A DNA stretch of 40,371 nucleotides from Candidatus Nanopelagicales bacterium (GCA_018609125.1 JABAYF010000015.1:105303-145673); one strand, 5' to 3'. Shown: positions 32,150 through 39,379, counted from the first letter of the stretch. Numbers and translations: made by a program. The notes: generated from the letters alone by a model not told the origin.

Positions 32150-32479
32150 CTACTCCCAGCGGGCTCCCACGACATTCCCGTCGTCAATGTCCATCGTCAC
32201 TCGATCCTCTCGGTAATCCCTGGTGGTTGGCTGGGGAACACCATCAATGGACGCGACACGCCACTCGTACCCGGCATCCTCAATTATCCGAACCGCTTCC
32301 TCTTGAGAAATCTCACTTGAAACGAGGAAATCGAGAAGCTCATCCTTCGTCATGTCGGACACCTCTGAATTCGCGGAGGTCGGTTCAGAATCGTTTGAAC
32401 AGCCGGCTGAACCGAAAACGACCATTCCCGCAACGATGCAGGAAGCCAACCGCAGCCACGGACGTCCAACTCTCTTCAC
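32150..32479 (-). CDS. I78-inhibitor-like lipoprotein
   Basis: A 109-residue lipoprotein: basic start MKRVGRPWLRL, hydrophobic core, lipobox GSAGC near residue 27. After an acidic linker and a helical stretch (MTKDELLDFLVSSEISQEEA), the last 50 residues read AGYEWRVASIDGVPQPTTRD, YREDRVTMDIDDGNVVGARW. This has the layout of the peptidase-inhibitor I78 fold (strand, DG loop, T-x-DY-x-x-DR, G-x-V). The same module ends the protein at 37319-37861. GTG 32479 was chosen as it gives a normal lipoprotein signal; the frame is open to 32677. Site c lies 40-66 nt upstream. Protease inhibition is a hypothesis. Confidence 0.7.
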   Translation of the reverse strand: MKRVGRPWLRLASCIVAGMVVFGSAGCSNDSEPTSANSEVSDMTKDELLDFLVSSEISQEEAVRIIEDAGYEWRVASIDGVPQPTTRDYREDRVTMDIDDGNVVGARWE

Positions 32480-32518
32480 CCTCCCATTGTTCTGCAGCTG
32501 GCAGAGAAAGTGGCGGAG

Positions 32519-32545
32519 GTGAGACAAATAGCTCCCCTTTGTCTC
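32519..32545 (-). promoter_or_regulatory. 27-bp element, site c (inverted)
   Basis: On the minus strand it reads GAGACA-N11-TTTGTCTCAC. It contains a perfect 8-bp inverted repeat, GAGACAAA (32521-32528) and TTTGTCTC (32538-32545), the most symmetrical of the six. It lies between the divergent I78-like and helical lipoprotein genes. Confidence 0.75.
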
Positions 32546-32593
32546 TTTGAGCATTTTTGCTCCGATGGTGTGATTGATTGCATAAGCACAACC

Positions 32594-32631
32594 ACAAATG
32601 AAGGGTTCGATCACAAATGAAGGGTTCGATC
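32594..32631 (+). repeat. 19-bp perfect tandem duplication at a start codon
   Basis: ACAAATGAAGGGTTCGATC occurs twice head to tail. Each unit contains an ATG (32598 and 32617). Only the second ATG opens the lipoprotein frame, and the first unit supplies its AAGGG ribosome site about 10 nt upstream. Confidence 0.9.
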
Positions 32632-33219
32632 TACGTGCGGTTCTCCAGACTCGCGATGGCCACGCTGCCGTGCGCAATGCTGCTGAGCGGAATGGCGGCT
32701 TGCAGTGGTGAAGAAGAGGTCGTGGAAGCTGAACCGACCATCGCCGAAAGCGTCCTGTGGGCGGGCGCCGTTTGTGCCGCCTTCGACGATCTGCTTGCGA
32801 CGGTTGACGCGGTTGGTGAGGAGCTCACCTACGAGCCGACAGCTGAAGATGAAGTATTTGATCAGTACATCGCACAGCTTCAGGTCCAGATGGCAGACGT
32901 GAACGGTGCCGTTGAGGAGTTGGCTTTCGCCGTCGGTCAGGTTCCGGTGGACTACAGCGACACGGCATCCAACGTCGTTGAATTCGGGGCTGATGTAGGC
33001 GCCATCGTTGCGGCAAAAGACGAAACCCTGTCGCATATTGAGGCTGCTAGGTCCGCGGAGTCGAATATCGATAAGGGACTCGAGGCCGAACAAGCTGCCA
33101 TCACGGGGGGAACGACGCTGTCGTTGACACGTGAGTTCGTTGCGGGCCTAGCGGGGTTGCTCGACAATCGGAAGAGCAACGTTGATGACGCCTTCAGCCA
33201 GGCGAGTGAATGTCAGTAG
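32617..33219 (+). CDS. Helical lipoprotein
   Basis: A 200-residue lipoprotein: basic start, hydrophobic signal and lipobox GMAACSG with the Cys near residue 29, followed by an acidic EEEVVEAEPT. The mature part is helical and acidic (LWAGAVCAAFDDLLATVDAV, YIAQLQVQMADVNGAVEELA, GADVGAIVAAKDETLSHIEA), with two cysteines (VCAAF and the C-terminal ECQ) that could pair. I know similar uncharacterised actinobacterial lipoproteins but no function. The start lies in the second unit of a 19-bp tandem repeat. Divergent from the I78-like lipoprotein, with site c between. Confidence 0.72.
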   Translation: MKGSIYVRFSRLAMATLPCAMLLSGMAACSGEEEVVEAEPTIAESVLWAGAVCAAFDDLLATVDAVGEELTYEPTAEDEVFDQYIAQLQVQMADVNGAVEELAFAVGQVPVDYSDTASNVVEFGADVGAIVAAKDETLSHIEAARSAESNIDKGLEAEQAAITGGTTLSLTREFVAGLAGLLDNRKSNVDDAFSQASECQ

Positions 33220-33247
33220 GAAAACATCAGTGAGCGGAGGAACACCT

Positions 33248-33643
33248 ATGTCAAATGGACCAATCGAAGTACTCGTTCTTGGCTTTCCCGGTAACCAGTT
33301 CAGCGGCGAGATTCTCCCGGAACTTGCCCGACTAGTAGACAACGGTCAGGTCGCTATTCTCGATCTTGAATTTGTGGCAAAAACCCTCGACGGTGACGTA
33401 GTCACGATTGAAGCTGTCGACTTGGAAGATGCGGGATGGGCCGAGTTAACGGTCGTGCCCGACGGTGATTACGTTGACAATGAGGACTTTCAGGATGTCG
33501 CGGACATGCTGGAACCTGGCAATTCCGCTGCAGTCTTGGTTTTCGAGCACCTCTGGGCCAAGAACCTAGTGTCAGCTCTTGCTGGAGCCGGCGGCGTGAT
33601 GCTTTTCAACGCACGCATCCCGGCTTTTGATGCTATCGCGTAA
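33248..33643 (+). CDS. DUF6325 family protein
   Basis: A 131-residue cytoplasmic protein of the DUF6325 (related to DUF1269) family. The family opening PIEVLVLGFPGNQFSGEILP is followed by LARLVDNGQVAILDLEFVAK and, further on, AAVLVFEHLWAKNLVSALAG and a C-terminal FNARIPAFDAIA. The pattern resembles a ferredoxin-like dimer fold. Function is unknown, but members commonly sit beside SHOCT proteins and small membrane proteins, as here. GCGGAGG lies 7 nt before ATG 33248. The permease gene starts 23 nt downstream. Confidence 0.88.
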   Translation: MSNGPIEVLVLGFPGNQFSGEILPELARLVDNGQVAILDLEFVAKTLDGDVVTIEAVDLEDAGWAELTVVPDGDYVDNEDFQDVADMLEPGNSAAVLVFEHLWAKNLVSALAGAGGVMLFNARIPAFDAIA

Positions 33644-33666
33644 AAGTCAACACCTGCGTTTGATCA

Positions 33667-35334
33667 ATGCTTCTCGCCAGCCTTCTTATCCTGGGGTGCC
33701 TCGTTGCTCTTGCGTCGGGCCGAGTTCCGCCGGTGCTTGCGTTCGCTGGGACTCTAACGTTGGCGGGTCTCCTCGACGTCGCTCCAAGTAATGAACTCCT
33801 CAGCGGCCTGTCCAGTAGTGGGGTTGTAACGGTTGCAGCGATGCTCGTAGTCGCCGCTGGTGTGGTGCACACGGGCATCGTCTCGCGCGCCACTCGAAAA
33901 ATTCTTGGCGGTGCATCCGGTCTCAGGCAAGCGTTGACTCGTCTGCTTTTCCCGGTGGGCTTGGCTTCCTCGCTGATGAACAACACGCCCATCATCGCCA
34001 TGACGATCCCGGCGGCCGAGGAACTTGAGCAGACGAAGGGCATTCCGGCGCGACGCGTTCTCATGCCGATTGCCTTCGCAGCAGCGTTGGGCGGCACCAT
34101 CACCCTTATCGGAACAAGTTCAAACTTGTTGATCGCATCTCTCGCAGGTGACGGTGGGGTCAACCTGAATTTCTTTGCCTTCACTCCGGTAGCGCTCCCC
34201 ACCTTCGTCGTGGGCATCGTTCTACTCATCCTGCTCATGCGCAGGCTCATGCCATCGGGGCCCACATTGGAGCCGAACCCTCTGCGCTGGCGAGTCGAAC
34301 TCCCGGTGGCAGATCGTGCCTTGTTGTGCGGGAGGGCGTTGGCTCAAGAGGGACTCGAGTCCTCGCGTAACTTTCGAGCACTTTCGATCGAGCGCTCGAG
34401 TGGGGACTTCCCCGTGGGTACAACAGTGAACCCCGGTGACCGGATTACCTTTGAGTCGAATGCCGACGGGGTTCGGGAGTTGTGGGCCAACCCTCGATTC
34501 GGTCACAAAGAACGGAGACTGTACGAAGTAACACTCGGTGCTGACTCGGCTGGAACGCTGGCCGAGTTGAACGCTCATGATGATGTGGACGTCCTAGCGG
34601 CGCTCGGAACGCAGGACAGTTTGGACGAATCCTCTGCCCGCCCGGGCCACCTGCTTTTCGTAACCGCTGATTCCAAACAGGTAGTGGAGAGCCTGCCGGG
34701 CGTGGCTATGGCTACAGATGCTGGAAATCGGGCACCACAGGTGGCAAAGACCGTTTCGGGAGTGGCAATCCTTGGGATCGTCGTTGCGGTTCTCATGTGG
34801 GGGAGATTTCCGGTCGAATGGGTGGCGTCAGCGGGTGCCTTGGCGATGTTGTTGTTCCGGGTCATTACGCCTCGAGCGGCATTTCGAGCACTGAACTGGA
34901 ATCTCTTGGGCGTGCTTGCTGGCGCGGTGGGGCTGGGGGCCATCGTCACGTCTAGTGGGCTCGCCGATGCGATTGCGGATTGGGTGGCGAGGACGTCGGG
35001 GGATTCGCTTGCGACCCTGGTGGTGCTCGTAGCCGTTGTCGCGGTGGCGCTAGCCGCCGTCGTGACAACGGCTGCTGCGGTCAGCATCCTCGTCCCGATC
35101 ATTCTCGCCGTGAGTGCGGGTTTGGCCGTTCAGCCAGAACCACTTTTGGCGCTCCTTGCGGTGGCTGCGTGTCTATCTTTCGTAAATCCCTTTTCGAATC
35201 AAAGCTTCATGTTGGTCATGGGCCCCGGGGATTACAACTTCCGGGACTACGTTCGCGTTGGAACGCCGGCCGTACTGGTCACGTTGACGACAGCCACGAT
35301 TTCCTGTTGGCTTTGGCTAGCATGGATGCAATAA
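33667..35334 (+). CDS. SLC13/DASS-type permease with RCK_C domain
   Basis: A 555-residue membrane transporter. Two transmembrane halves carry the conserved hairpin motifs of the ion-transporter superfamily: SSLMNNTPIIAM near residue 100 and GGTITLIGTSSNLLIASL near residue 145 in the first half, and VVTTAAAVSILVPIIL plus NPFSNQSFMLVM in the second. Between them (about residues 200-355) is a soluble region with a TrkA-C/RCK_C-like domain (ESSRNFRALSIERSSGDFPV, TTVNPGDRITFES), a regulatory module. Likely substrates are dicarboxylates, sulfate or another anion, coupled to Na+ or H+. Between DUF6325 and SHOCT genes, probably one operon. Confidence 0.85.
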   Translation: MLLASLLILGCLVALASGRVPPVLAFAGTLTLAGLLDVAPSNELLSGLSSSGVVTVAAMLVVAAGVVHTGIVSRATRKILGGASGLRQALTRLLFPVGLASSLMNNTPIIAMTIPAAEELEQTKGIPARRVLMPIAFAAALGGTITLIGTSSNLLIASLAGDGGVNLNFFAFTPVALPTFVVGIVLLILLMRRLMPSGPTLEPNPLRWRVELPVADRALLCGRALAQEGLESSRNFRALSIERSSGDFPVGTTVNPGDRITFESNADGVRELWANPRFGHKERRLYEVTLGADSAGTLAELNAHDDVDVLAALGTQDSLDESSARPGHLLFVTADSKQVVESLPGVAMATDAGNRAPQVAKTVSGVAILGIVVAVLMWGRFPVEWVASAGALAMLLFRVITPRAAFRALNWNLLGVLAGAVGLGAIVTSSGLADAIADWVARTSGDSLATLVVLVAVVAVALAAVVTTAAAVSILVPIILAVSAGLAVQPEPLLALLAVAACLSFVNPFSNQSFMLVMGPGDYNFRDYVRVGTPAVLVTLTTATISCWLWLAWMQ

Positions 35335-35357
35335 GCAAATCATTAAGGGAGGAAGAC

Positions 35358-35585
35358 ATGGGAATTGTTCGACGAGCTGCAACCGCTGCTGCTGTTTCCG
35401 GGGCAGCCACCCGGGCGCATAACAGAAACAGGACCAGCCAACCAGCACCGGCGGCACCAGCGCCCGCTGCACCTGCTGGTGATGGCACCGCGGCAAAACT
35501 TCAAGAGCTGGCTGAATTGCACGCCAAGGGAGTCCTCAGCGACGAAGAATTTGCTGCCGCCAAGGCGAAAGCACTTGGGATCTGA
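35358..35585 (+). CDS. SHOCT-domain protein, copy 2
   Basis: A 75-residue protein: basic Ala-rich start (MGIVRRAATAAAVSGAATRA), Pro/Ala linker, and a C-terminal SHOCT domain LQELAELHAKGVLSDEEF followed by AAAKAKALGI. It is the paralogue of the protein at 5126-5377. AAGGGAGGA precedes the ATG. It ends the DUF6325-permease-SHOCT cluster, 23 nt after the permease stop. Oligomerisation or membrane attachment is the expected property of the domain; the cellular role is unknown. Confidence 0.85.
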   Translation: MGIVRRAATAAAVSGAATRAHNRNRTSQPAPAAPAPAAPAGDGTAAKLQELAELHAKGVLSDEEFAAAKAKALGI

Positions 35586-35590
35586 TTCCG

Positions 35591-35764
35591 TTAACGACGT
35601 TCGATCACCGGAGTTCCGCTTGGAGCATCGGTGGTCGAACGTCGCGGGTTTATCGGAAATTGGGACGCAAGACCAATGAGAACAATCGCTGCTACCGGTA
35701 CCCCAACCAACATGAGGGCCCCGAGCAATCCGGGATCTAAGGACTCGAACATTGCTGCATCCAT
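35591..35764 (-). CDS. Small single-span membrane protein
   Basis: A 57-residue protein with one central helix (LLGALMLVGVPVAAIVLIGL) followed by a basic, Thr/Pro-rich tail (NPRRSTTDAPSGTPVIERR). I chose ATG 35764, which has GGAGCGG upstream and places site d outside the gene; the frame is open to 35824. Its stop is 5 nt from the SHOCT stop (convergent). No family recognised. Confidence 0.55.
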   Translation of the reverse strand: MDAAMFESLDPGLLGALMLVGVPVAAIVLIGLASQFPINPRRSTTDAPSGTPVIERR

Positions 35765-35834
35765 ACTTTTCCGCTCCGACTTGTTATCCGCATTGAGCAT
35801 TGCAGTGAGAATCAACGTGCACAATGCTGAGAGC

Positions 35835-35861
35835 GGGACAATTCATGCGGATTTGTCTCAC
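35835..35861 (+). promoter_or_regulatory. 27-bp element, site d
   Basis: GGGACA-N11-TTTGTCTCAC in the divergent region between the small membrane protein (minus) and the stop-broken lipoprotein gene (plus, start 126 nt away). Confidence 0.72.
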
Positions 35862-35987
35862 TTGCCGCGACCAGTAGAGCTCAAAGGCTCATGAATGTTC
35901 GTGAGAGCGAGTCGCGCGAGGTCCTGTGACACATTTCTAGCGAAATTGTCGCGTTACAACATCTGGCAAGCGGTGTTTGCTGTCCAA

Positions 35988-36815
35988 ATGAGGATTAGTT
36001 CACTACATCGCAGATTGGCTGTCAGCTCGTGTCTTGCGCTGGCAGTGGGTCTGTTGGCGGCCTGCGGGAACTCAACCGCTACGTCCGACTGGAACTCTGG
36101 GTCTGCGGTCCTCGGCGATCTCGAGGCTGCTGGCATCGCATGCCCGTGGCAGGGGACAAGCGACTAAGTAGCAACTGCCGCTGGCGCGACGAGCGAAGCA
36201 TTTATTGTGCAATGTGGCGACTACAGCGTCACCGTTGTCGATTCCGTTGCAGAGGAAATTGACGTGGCGCAAGAGATGGCTTCCTGCCAGGACCTTTCAG
36301 CTAGCGTTGCGCAATCACCACAAGCGCAGACACTTGTGGTCACGGGGGACAACTACTTGGCGCAACCGTTGGGCACCGAATGGCCAGCCACCCCAGCACC
36401 GCAGGACATCGCGAAGGCTTTCGACGGAGAAGTATTCGCGGCAATTGATTTGTACGGGCAGGTGTGCCCCAATGCGGTGATCCTCGATGGTGCGGACGAT
36501 TCTGATAGTTGGCGAAAGACGATGCGTCGCGTGGCTATGACGGGCGGTGCGGTGGCCGTGTATCTGAATCGTGATGTTTCCGACGCAGAGACCGATGGGC
36601 AAGGTGAGGCCACATCGGATGAAACATAGCGAGAGGTCGATGGCGACAAGAGTGACGACCAGTCTTCAGATCTCGAGGAGACGCCTGACTCACCTGAGCC
36701 GAGTGAGTCTGCAGATATCGACTCACGTGGCTGGCTCCAGGAACGCCTGGACGGAATCCGCGAATGGCTTTCGAGTCTTGGACAAAGTGTCGACTCGTCT
36801 CCGTCGGGTACCTGA
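35988..36815 (+). pseudogene. Lipoprotein gene interrupted by two in-frame stop codons
   Basis: A single frame of 276 codons is broken by TAA (36165-36167) and TAG (36627-36629) but by no frameshift. Part one is a lipoprotein signal (MRISSLHRRLAVSSCLALAV, lipobox LAAC) plus VLGDLEAAGIACPWQGTSD. Part two starts VATAAGATSEAFIVQCGDYS and has a folded domain with several Cys (VQCGDY, ASCQDL, QVCPNA). Part three is acidic (DKSDDQSSDLEETPDSPEPS) and ends in a Trp-rich amphipathic helix GWLQERLDGIREWLSSLGQS. The neighbour at 36845-37309 has the same acidic linker and Trp helix. Continuity of frame and of protein character across both stops is the evidence that this was one gene. Confidence 0.7.
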
Positions 36816-36844
36816 TCAAATACAAGAAAGTAGGGATAAGAGTT

Positions 36845-37309
36845 ATGACAGACGGCGATGAAGCACCCGGCTCACCCGAGTCAGTGGAGACAGCACCCGA
36901 TCCAATCGGGCCGAACACCAGTCAAGACTCGATGGCGAGTTCGGGTAAAGGCTGGATAATCGGTTTGCTCGTCGCAATCTTGATTGTTGTCGTCGGATTG
37001 TTTTTGGTCGTGGCCAACTCAGATGGTGAAGGCTCAGACATAAATGATCAGGTGGAAATGTCCGACGTTGCGGAAGATGAAGCCGAAGACCCTCCCCCGG
37101 ATGAGGTGCAGGATGGTGAGAAGAGCAAGGAGAATTCATCGGCCGAAGTTTCTACCGAGGCAGAAGATTCTGCAGAAACCGAAGAAGTGGTGAGTGACGC
37201 GGGAACATGGTTCCAGGACCTCCTTGACTCCATCGCCGGTTGGTTGTCGGGACTTTTCGAATCGGCCAATTCAAATTCCGAGGGTTCTGATTCGGAAACA
37301 CAAGAGTGA
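36845..37309 (+). CDS. Acidic single-span membrane protein with C-terminal Trp helix
   Basis: A 154-residue protein: an acidic cytoplasmic start, one membrane helix (WIIGLLVAILIVVVGLFLVV, about residues 38-57), a long Glu/Asp/Ser-rich extracellular region (for example DEAEDPPPDEVQDGEKSKEN) and a C-terminal amphipathic helix WFQDLLDSIAGWLSGLFESA. The last helix and acidic linker resemble the end of the broken lipoprotein just upstream. No named family. ATG 36845 was preferred because the upstream frame lies inside the previous gene; AGGGATAAGAG precedes it. It is 9 nt from the next gene, so they are likely co-transcribed. Confidence 0.6.
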   Translation: MTDGDEAPGSPESVETAPDPIGPNTSQDSMASSGKGWIIGLLVAILIVVVGLFLVVANSDGEGSDINDQVEMSDVAEDEAEDPPPDEVQDGEKSKENSSAEVSTEAEDSAETEEVVSDAGTWFQDLLDSIAGWLSGLFESANSNSEGSDSETQE

Positions 37310-37318
37310 GGTAGACGC

Positions 37319-37861
37319 ATGACGACTGTTCGACCAGTGGCCCTACAGCTCGGGGCTGCACTCGCTGCAGCGGCCCTTCTGATGGTGTGCGCACCGACGT
37401 CCGCGGTTGCCTCCGCGGACTATCCGCAGGTCGGTGAACAGGCAGGTTCGGAAGAATTCGTGGACACGTCTACCCGCTATCGCTCATGCAAGAAGTTGCG
37501 CGTGTACTACCCGCGAGGCGTAGCGAAGTCCACTGCGGCGAAGGAACGTGCCATCGCCAATGGATACGGCCCGGCTCAAGTGAACAAGAAGGTTTTCAAG
37601 GTCAACAAGGAACTTGACGACAACAAAAATCGAGTGGTTTGTGAAGTATCCGCTGCTCGGGCACGCAAAGAATTTCGCACTGAATTGCTCGAATTGCAGA
37701 TGCCTACTGCTGAAGCGGGTGAGTTGGTGGAGGAGGTCGGTTATGAATGGCGTGTCGGAAGCTACGACGGTGTACCCATGGCAGTAACGATGGATTACAA
37801 CGTCAACCGACTCACGTTTTCGGTGAACGACGGTTATGTGACTGACGCTATGTGGGGGTAA
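37319..37861 (+). CDS. Secreted Excalibur plus I78-like protein
   Basis: A 180-residue exported protein: signal peptide ending near TSAVASA, then an Excalibur-like domain (about residues 48-113): TRYRSCKKLRVYYPRGVAKS, then KVFKVNKELDDNKNRVVCE with the two expected cysteines. The calcium loop D-x-D-x-DG is degenerate (DDNKNR), so calcium binding may be lost. The C-terminal 50 residues (VGYEWRVGSYDGVPMAVTMD, YNVNRLTFSVNDGYVTDAMW) are an I78-inhibitor-like module, also found at the end of the lipoprotein at 32150-32479. GAGG precedes the ATG. It may bind or inhibit a secreted protease at the cell wall. Confidence 0.72.
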   Translation: MTTVRPVALQLGAALAAAALLMVCAPTSAVASADYPQVGEQAGSEEFVDTSTRYRSCKKLRVYYPRGVAKSTAAKERAIANGYGPAQVNKKVFKVNKELDDNKNRVVCEVSAARARKEFRTELLELQMPTAEAGELVEEVGYEWRVGSYDGVPMAVTMDYNVNRLTFSVNDGYVTDAMWG

Positions 37862-37897
37862 TGACCGTTGCAGGCGTCCCACGGCGGGAAACTTCGT

Positions 37898-37924
37898 GCG
37901 ACAAAATTCGCCCTTTTGTCTCAC
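37898..37924 (+). promoter_or_regulatory. 27-bp element, site e
   Basis: GCGACA-N11-TTTGTCTCAC with the inverted repeat GACAAAA...TTTTGTC. It lies 84 nt upstream of the DUF7144 gene and 36 nt after the Excalibur-I78 gene. Confidence 0.75.
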
Positions 37925-38008
37925 GATTCATCTCTAACTCGCGCACGAAACTCGCTAGCATTTCGGGAATCAGTTGATGCCGCTTTGAATGTATAGGAGA
38001 ACTCCCGC

Positions 38009-38413
38009 GTGAGTACCGATAGATCAAACCAAAGTTCCGCAGCGGTCGGCTGGACCGTCTTCGCCTCAATCATGCTGATCATGATCGGCGTTTTCCAAGC
38101 GATCGCCGGACTCGTTGCAGTTGTTAATAAGAAATTCTACGTTGTTGGGGAAGCGTGGATCTTCCAATTCGACGTCACAACATGGGGTTGGATCCACCTC
38201 ATCATTGGGGTCGTTGTTGGTCTTGCTGGCTTTTTCTTGCTGACGGGTACTGTTTGGGCACGTCTCGTTGGAATAACGGTTGCATTCATCGCGGCGATCG
38301 CGAATTTCGCATGGCTTCCCTGGTACCCGATCTGGTCCATCATTGTCATTACTGTTTGCGTCTTCGTTATTTGGGCACTGTCGGTCCACAGACGCGACAT
38401 CACTGAGGCCTAG
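38009..38413 (+). CDS. DUF7144 family membrane protein
   Basis: A 134-residue protein with four membrane helices: VGWTVFASIMLIMIGVFQAI, TWGWIHLIIGVVVGLAGFFL, VWARLVGITVAFIAAIANFA and WSIIVITVCVFVIWALSVH. The G-W-x-x-F-A-x-x-M-L and W-G-W-x-H-L-x-x-G segments are the family's hallmark. DUF7144 proteins are actinobacterial and often accompany stress genes, with no known activity. Start is GTG with AGGAGA upstream. Site e lies in its upstream region. Confidence 0.88.
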   Translation: MSTDRSNQSSAAVGWTVFASIMLIMIGVFQAIAGLVAVVNKKFYVVGEAWIFQFDVTTWGWIHLIIGVVVGLAGFFLLTGTVWARLVGITVAFIAAIANFAWLPWYPIWSIIVITVCVFVIWALSVHRRDITEA

Positions 38414-38452
38414 AGAGTTCGCAGATTTGAATCTCTGGAGAGGGAGAAGTTC

Positions 38453-38644
38453 ATGAAAGTTGTTGGAATTGTCGTCGGTGTTGCCGCGGTCGCCGCGGTT
38501 GTCGCGATAGCCGTTTACAAGCGTCAAGAAGTTAGCGAATTTGCAAATCACGAGTACGAGCATCTGCAAAAGCAGATCCATGATCTCGACAAGAGAATCC
38601 ACGCAAGCAGCAAGGAGAGCACTGCTAGTGGAAATGCGGGATAG
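38453..38644 (+). CDS. Small single-span membrane protein
   Basis: A 63-residue protein with an N-terminal membrane helix (VVGIVVGVAAVAAVVAIAVY) followed by a charged helix with heptad character (SEFANHEYEHLQKQIHDLDK) that could form a coiled coil on one side of the membrane. GAGAGGGAGAAG gives a strong ribosome site. It follows the DUF7144 gene by 39 nt and is probably in the same transcript. No family recognised. Confidence 0.7.
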   Translation: MKVVGIVVGVAAVAAVVAIAVYKRQEVSEFANHEYEHLQKQIHDLDKRIHASSKESTASGNAG

Positions 38645-38729
38645 CAAGGGCACCCCAGGTGCGGCGGCGTCACAAGGAAATAAGCGGGATCTCTTACGTC
38701 GCCCCAGCTCGTACGGCGAAAACGAGTAC

Positions 38730-38969
38730 CTATTTCCCTCTTTGAGCCTTGGCGTAGTGGTTTCGGCATAGCCCTTTTGAGTAGTGGGTCCTCTCGCAAC
38801 CGTTCTCACTACACCCAGTGTGCTTAGGGGTTCTCTTTCGAATGGGAGTAAGACTCTTGCCGCTTTCTTGCTGGATGTAGTGGGGATTGCACAGACCCTT
38901 GGCCCGCACCGGGCGACCGCACCCGTCAAAGGAACAAGGCTTTTCGGTACTCACTTGTCGCCTCGCCAT
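38730..38969 (-). CDS. Small protein with two zinc-knuckle-like repeats
   Basis: A 79-residue basic protein containing two copies of a Cys/His unit: CSFDGCGRPVRAKGLCNPHY (about residues 12-31) and CSENGCERTHYSKGLCRNHY (about residues 53-72), each C-x4-C-x8/9-KGLC-x2-H-Y. The unit is like zinc-binding knuckles seen beside HNH endonucleases in phages and mobile elements. Here no HNH core is present. It probably binds zinc and perhaps nucleic acid. It is transcribed opposite to its neighbours and lies near the putative attachment site, which fits an element-derived gene. No good ribosome site is visible. The sequence from 38970 to 39224 holds no gene that I can support. Confidence 0.7.
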   Translation of the reverse strand: MARRQVSTEKPCSFDGCGRPVRAKGLCNPHYIQQESGKSLTPIRKRTPKHTGCSENGCERTHYSKGLCRNHYAKAQRGK

Positions 38970-39224
38970 CCGCCATCGTCGGTGCTGTTTAGGGAATTGC
39001 GACTCGTCGTAGGGCCATATACCTAAGGGTATTCCTCCTGGAATCGAGTAAGGAGAGTCACGGAGGAATGGTTCTGGAATTACCTGGCCTGCGGTTTAGG
39101 TCCCCGGCGCACCGTGCTCGAGTAGCGCCACCGCGATCAAATCACGGGGTACTAACACCCCATTTCGGCCCCCGAAGCGGGCAAAAGTGGACCGTCGTAG
39201 GCGCTCATGTGCTCGAATTCCAGC

Positions 39225-39368
39225 ATGATCACCAATCGCGCAGTTGCACTGAAACGAACAGTTGCCGGAGGCGTGGCCTCCGCCGTGTGCGTCAGCCTCG
39301 TTGGTTTGCCAACAGCCGTTGCGGGGCCCTCCTTCGTCATCTGTTGGCCCGAGAGCCTTCAACGCTGA
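39225..39368 (+). CDS. Possible signal-peptide micro-ORF 1
   Basis: A 47-codon frame that is almost entirely a signal peptide: basic start (MITNRAVALKRTVAGG), hydrophobic core, a good cleavage site after PTAVA, and a predicted mature piece of only 14 residues (GPSFVICWPESLQR). It could be a secreted peptide precursor or the truncated 5' end of an exported protein gene. No ribosome site is apparent. Confidence 0.35.
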   Translation: MITNRAVALKRTVAGGVASAVCVSLVGLPTAVAGPSFVICWPESLQR

Positions 39369-39379
39369 AAACGTTTGTC

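Noticed and set aside
32480-32677. N-terminal extension of the I78-like lipoprotein frame
   Set aside because: It would bury the lipoprotein signal in the middle of the protein and would cover the regulatory site c and the start of the divergent gene.
35765-35824. Longer version of the small membrane protein starting at 35824
   Set aside because: It would start right at the edge of site d and lacks a ribosome site; ATG 35764 has one.
26536-36629. General recoding of TAG as a sense codon
   Set aside because: Several intact genes in the window end with TAG (for example GNAT, LCAT-like and SMP-30 genes), and other broken frames carry TAA or TGA.
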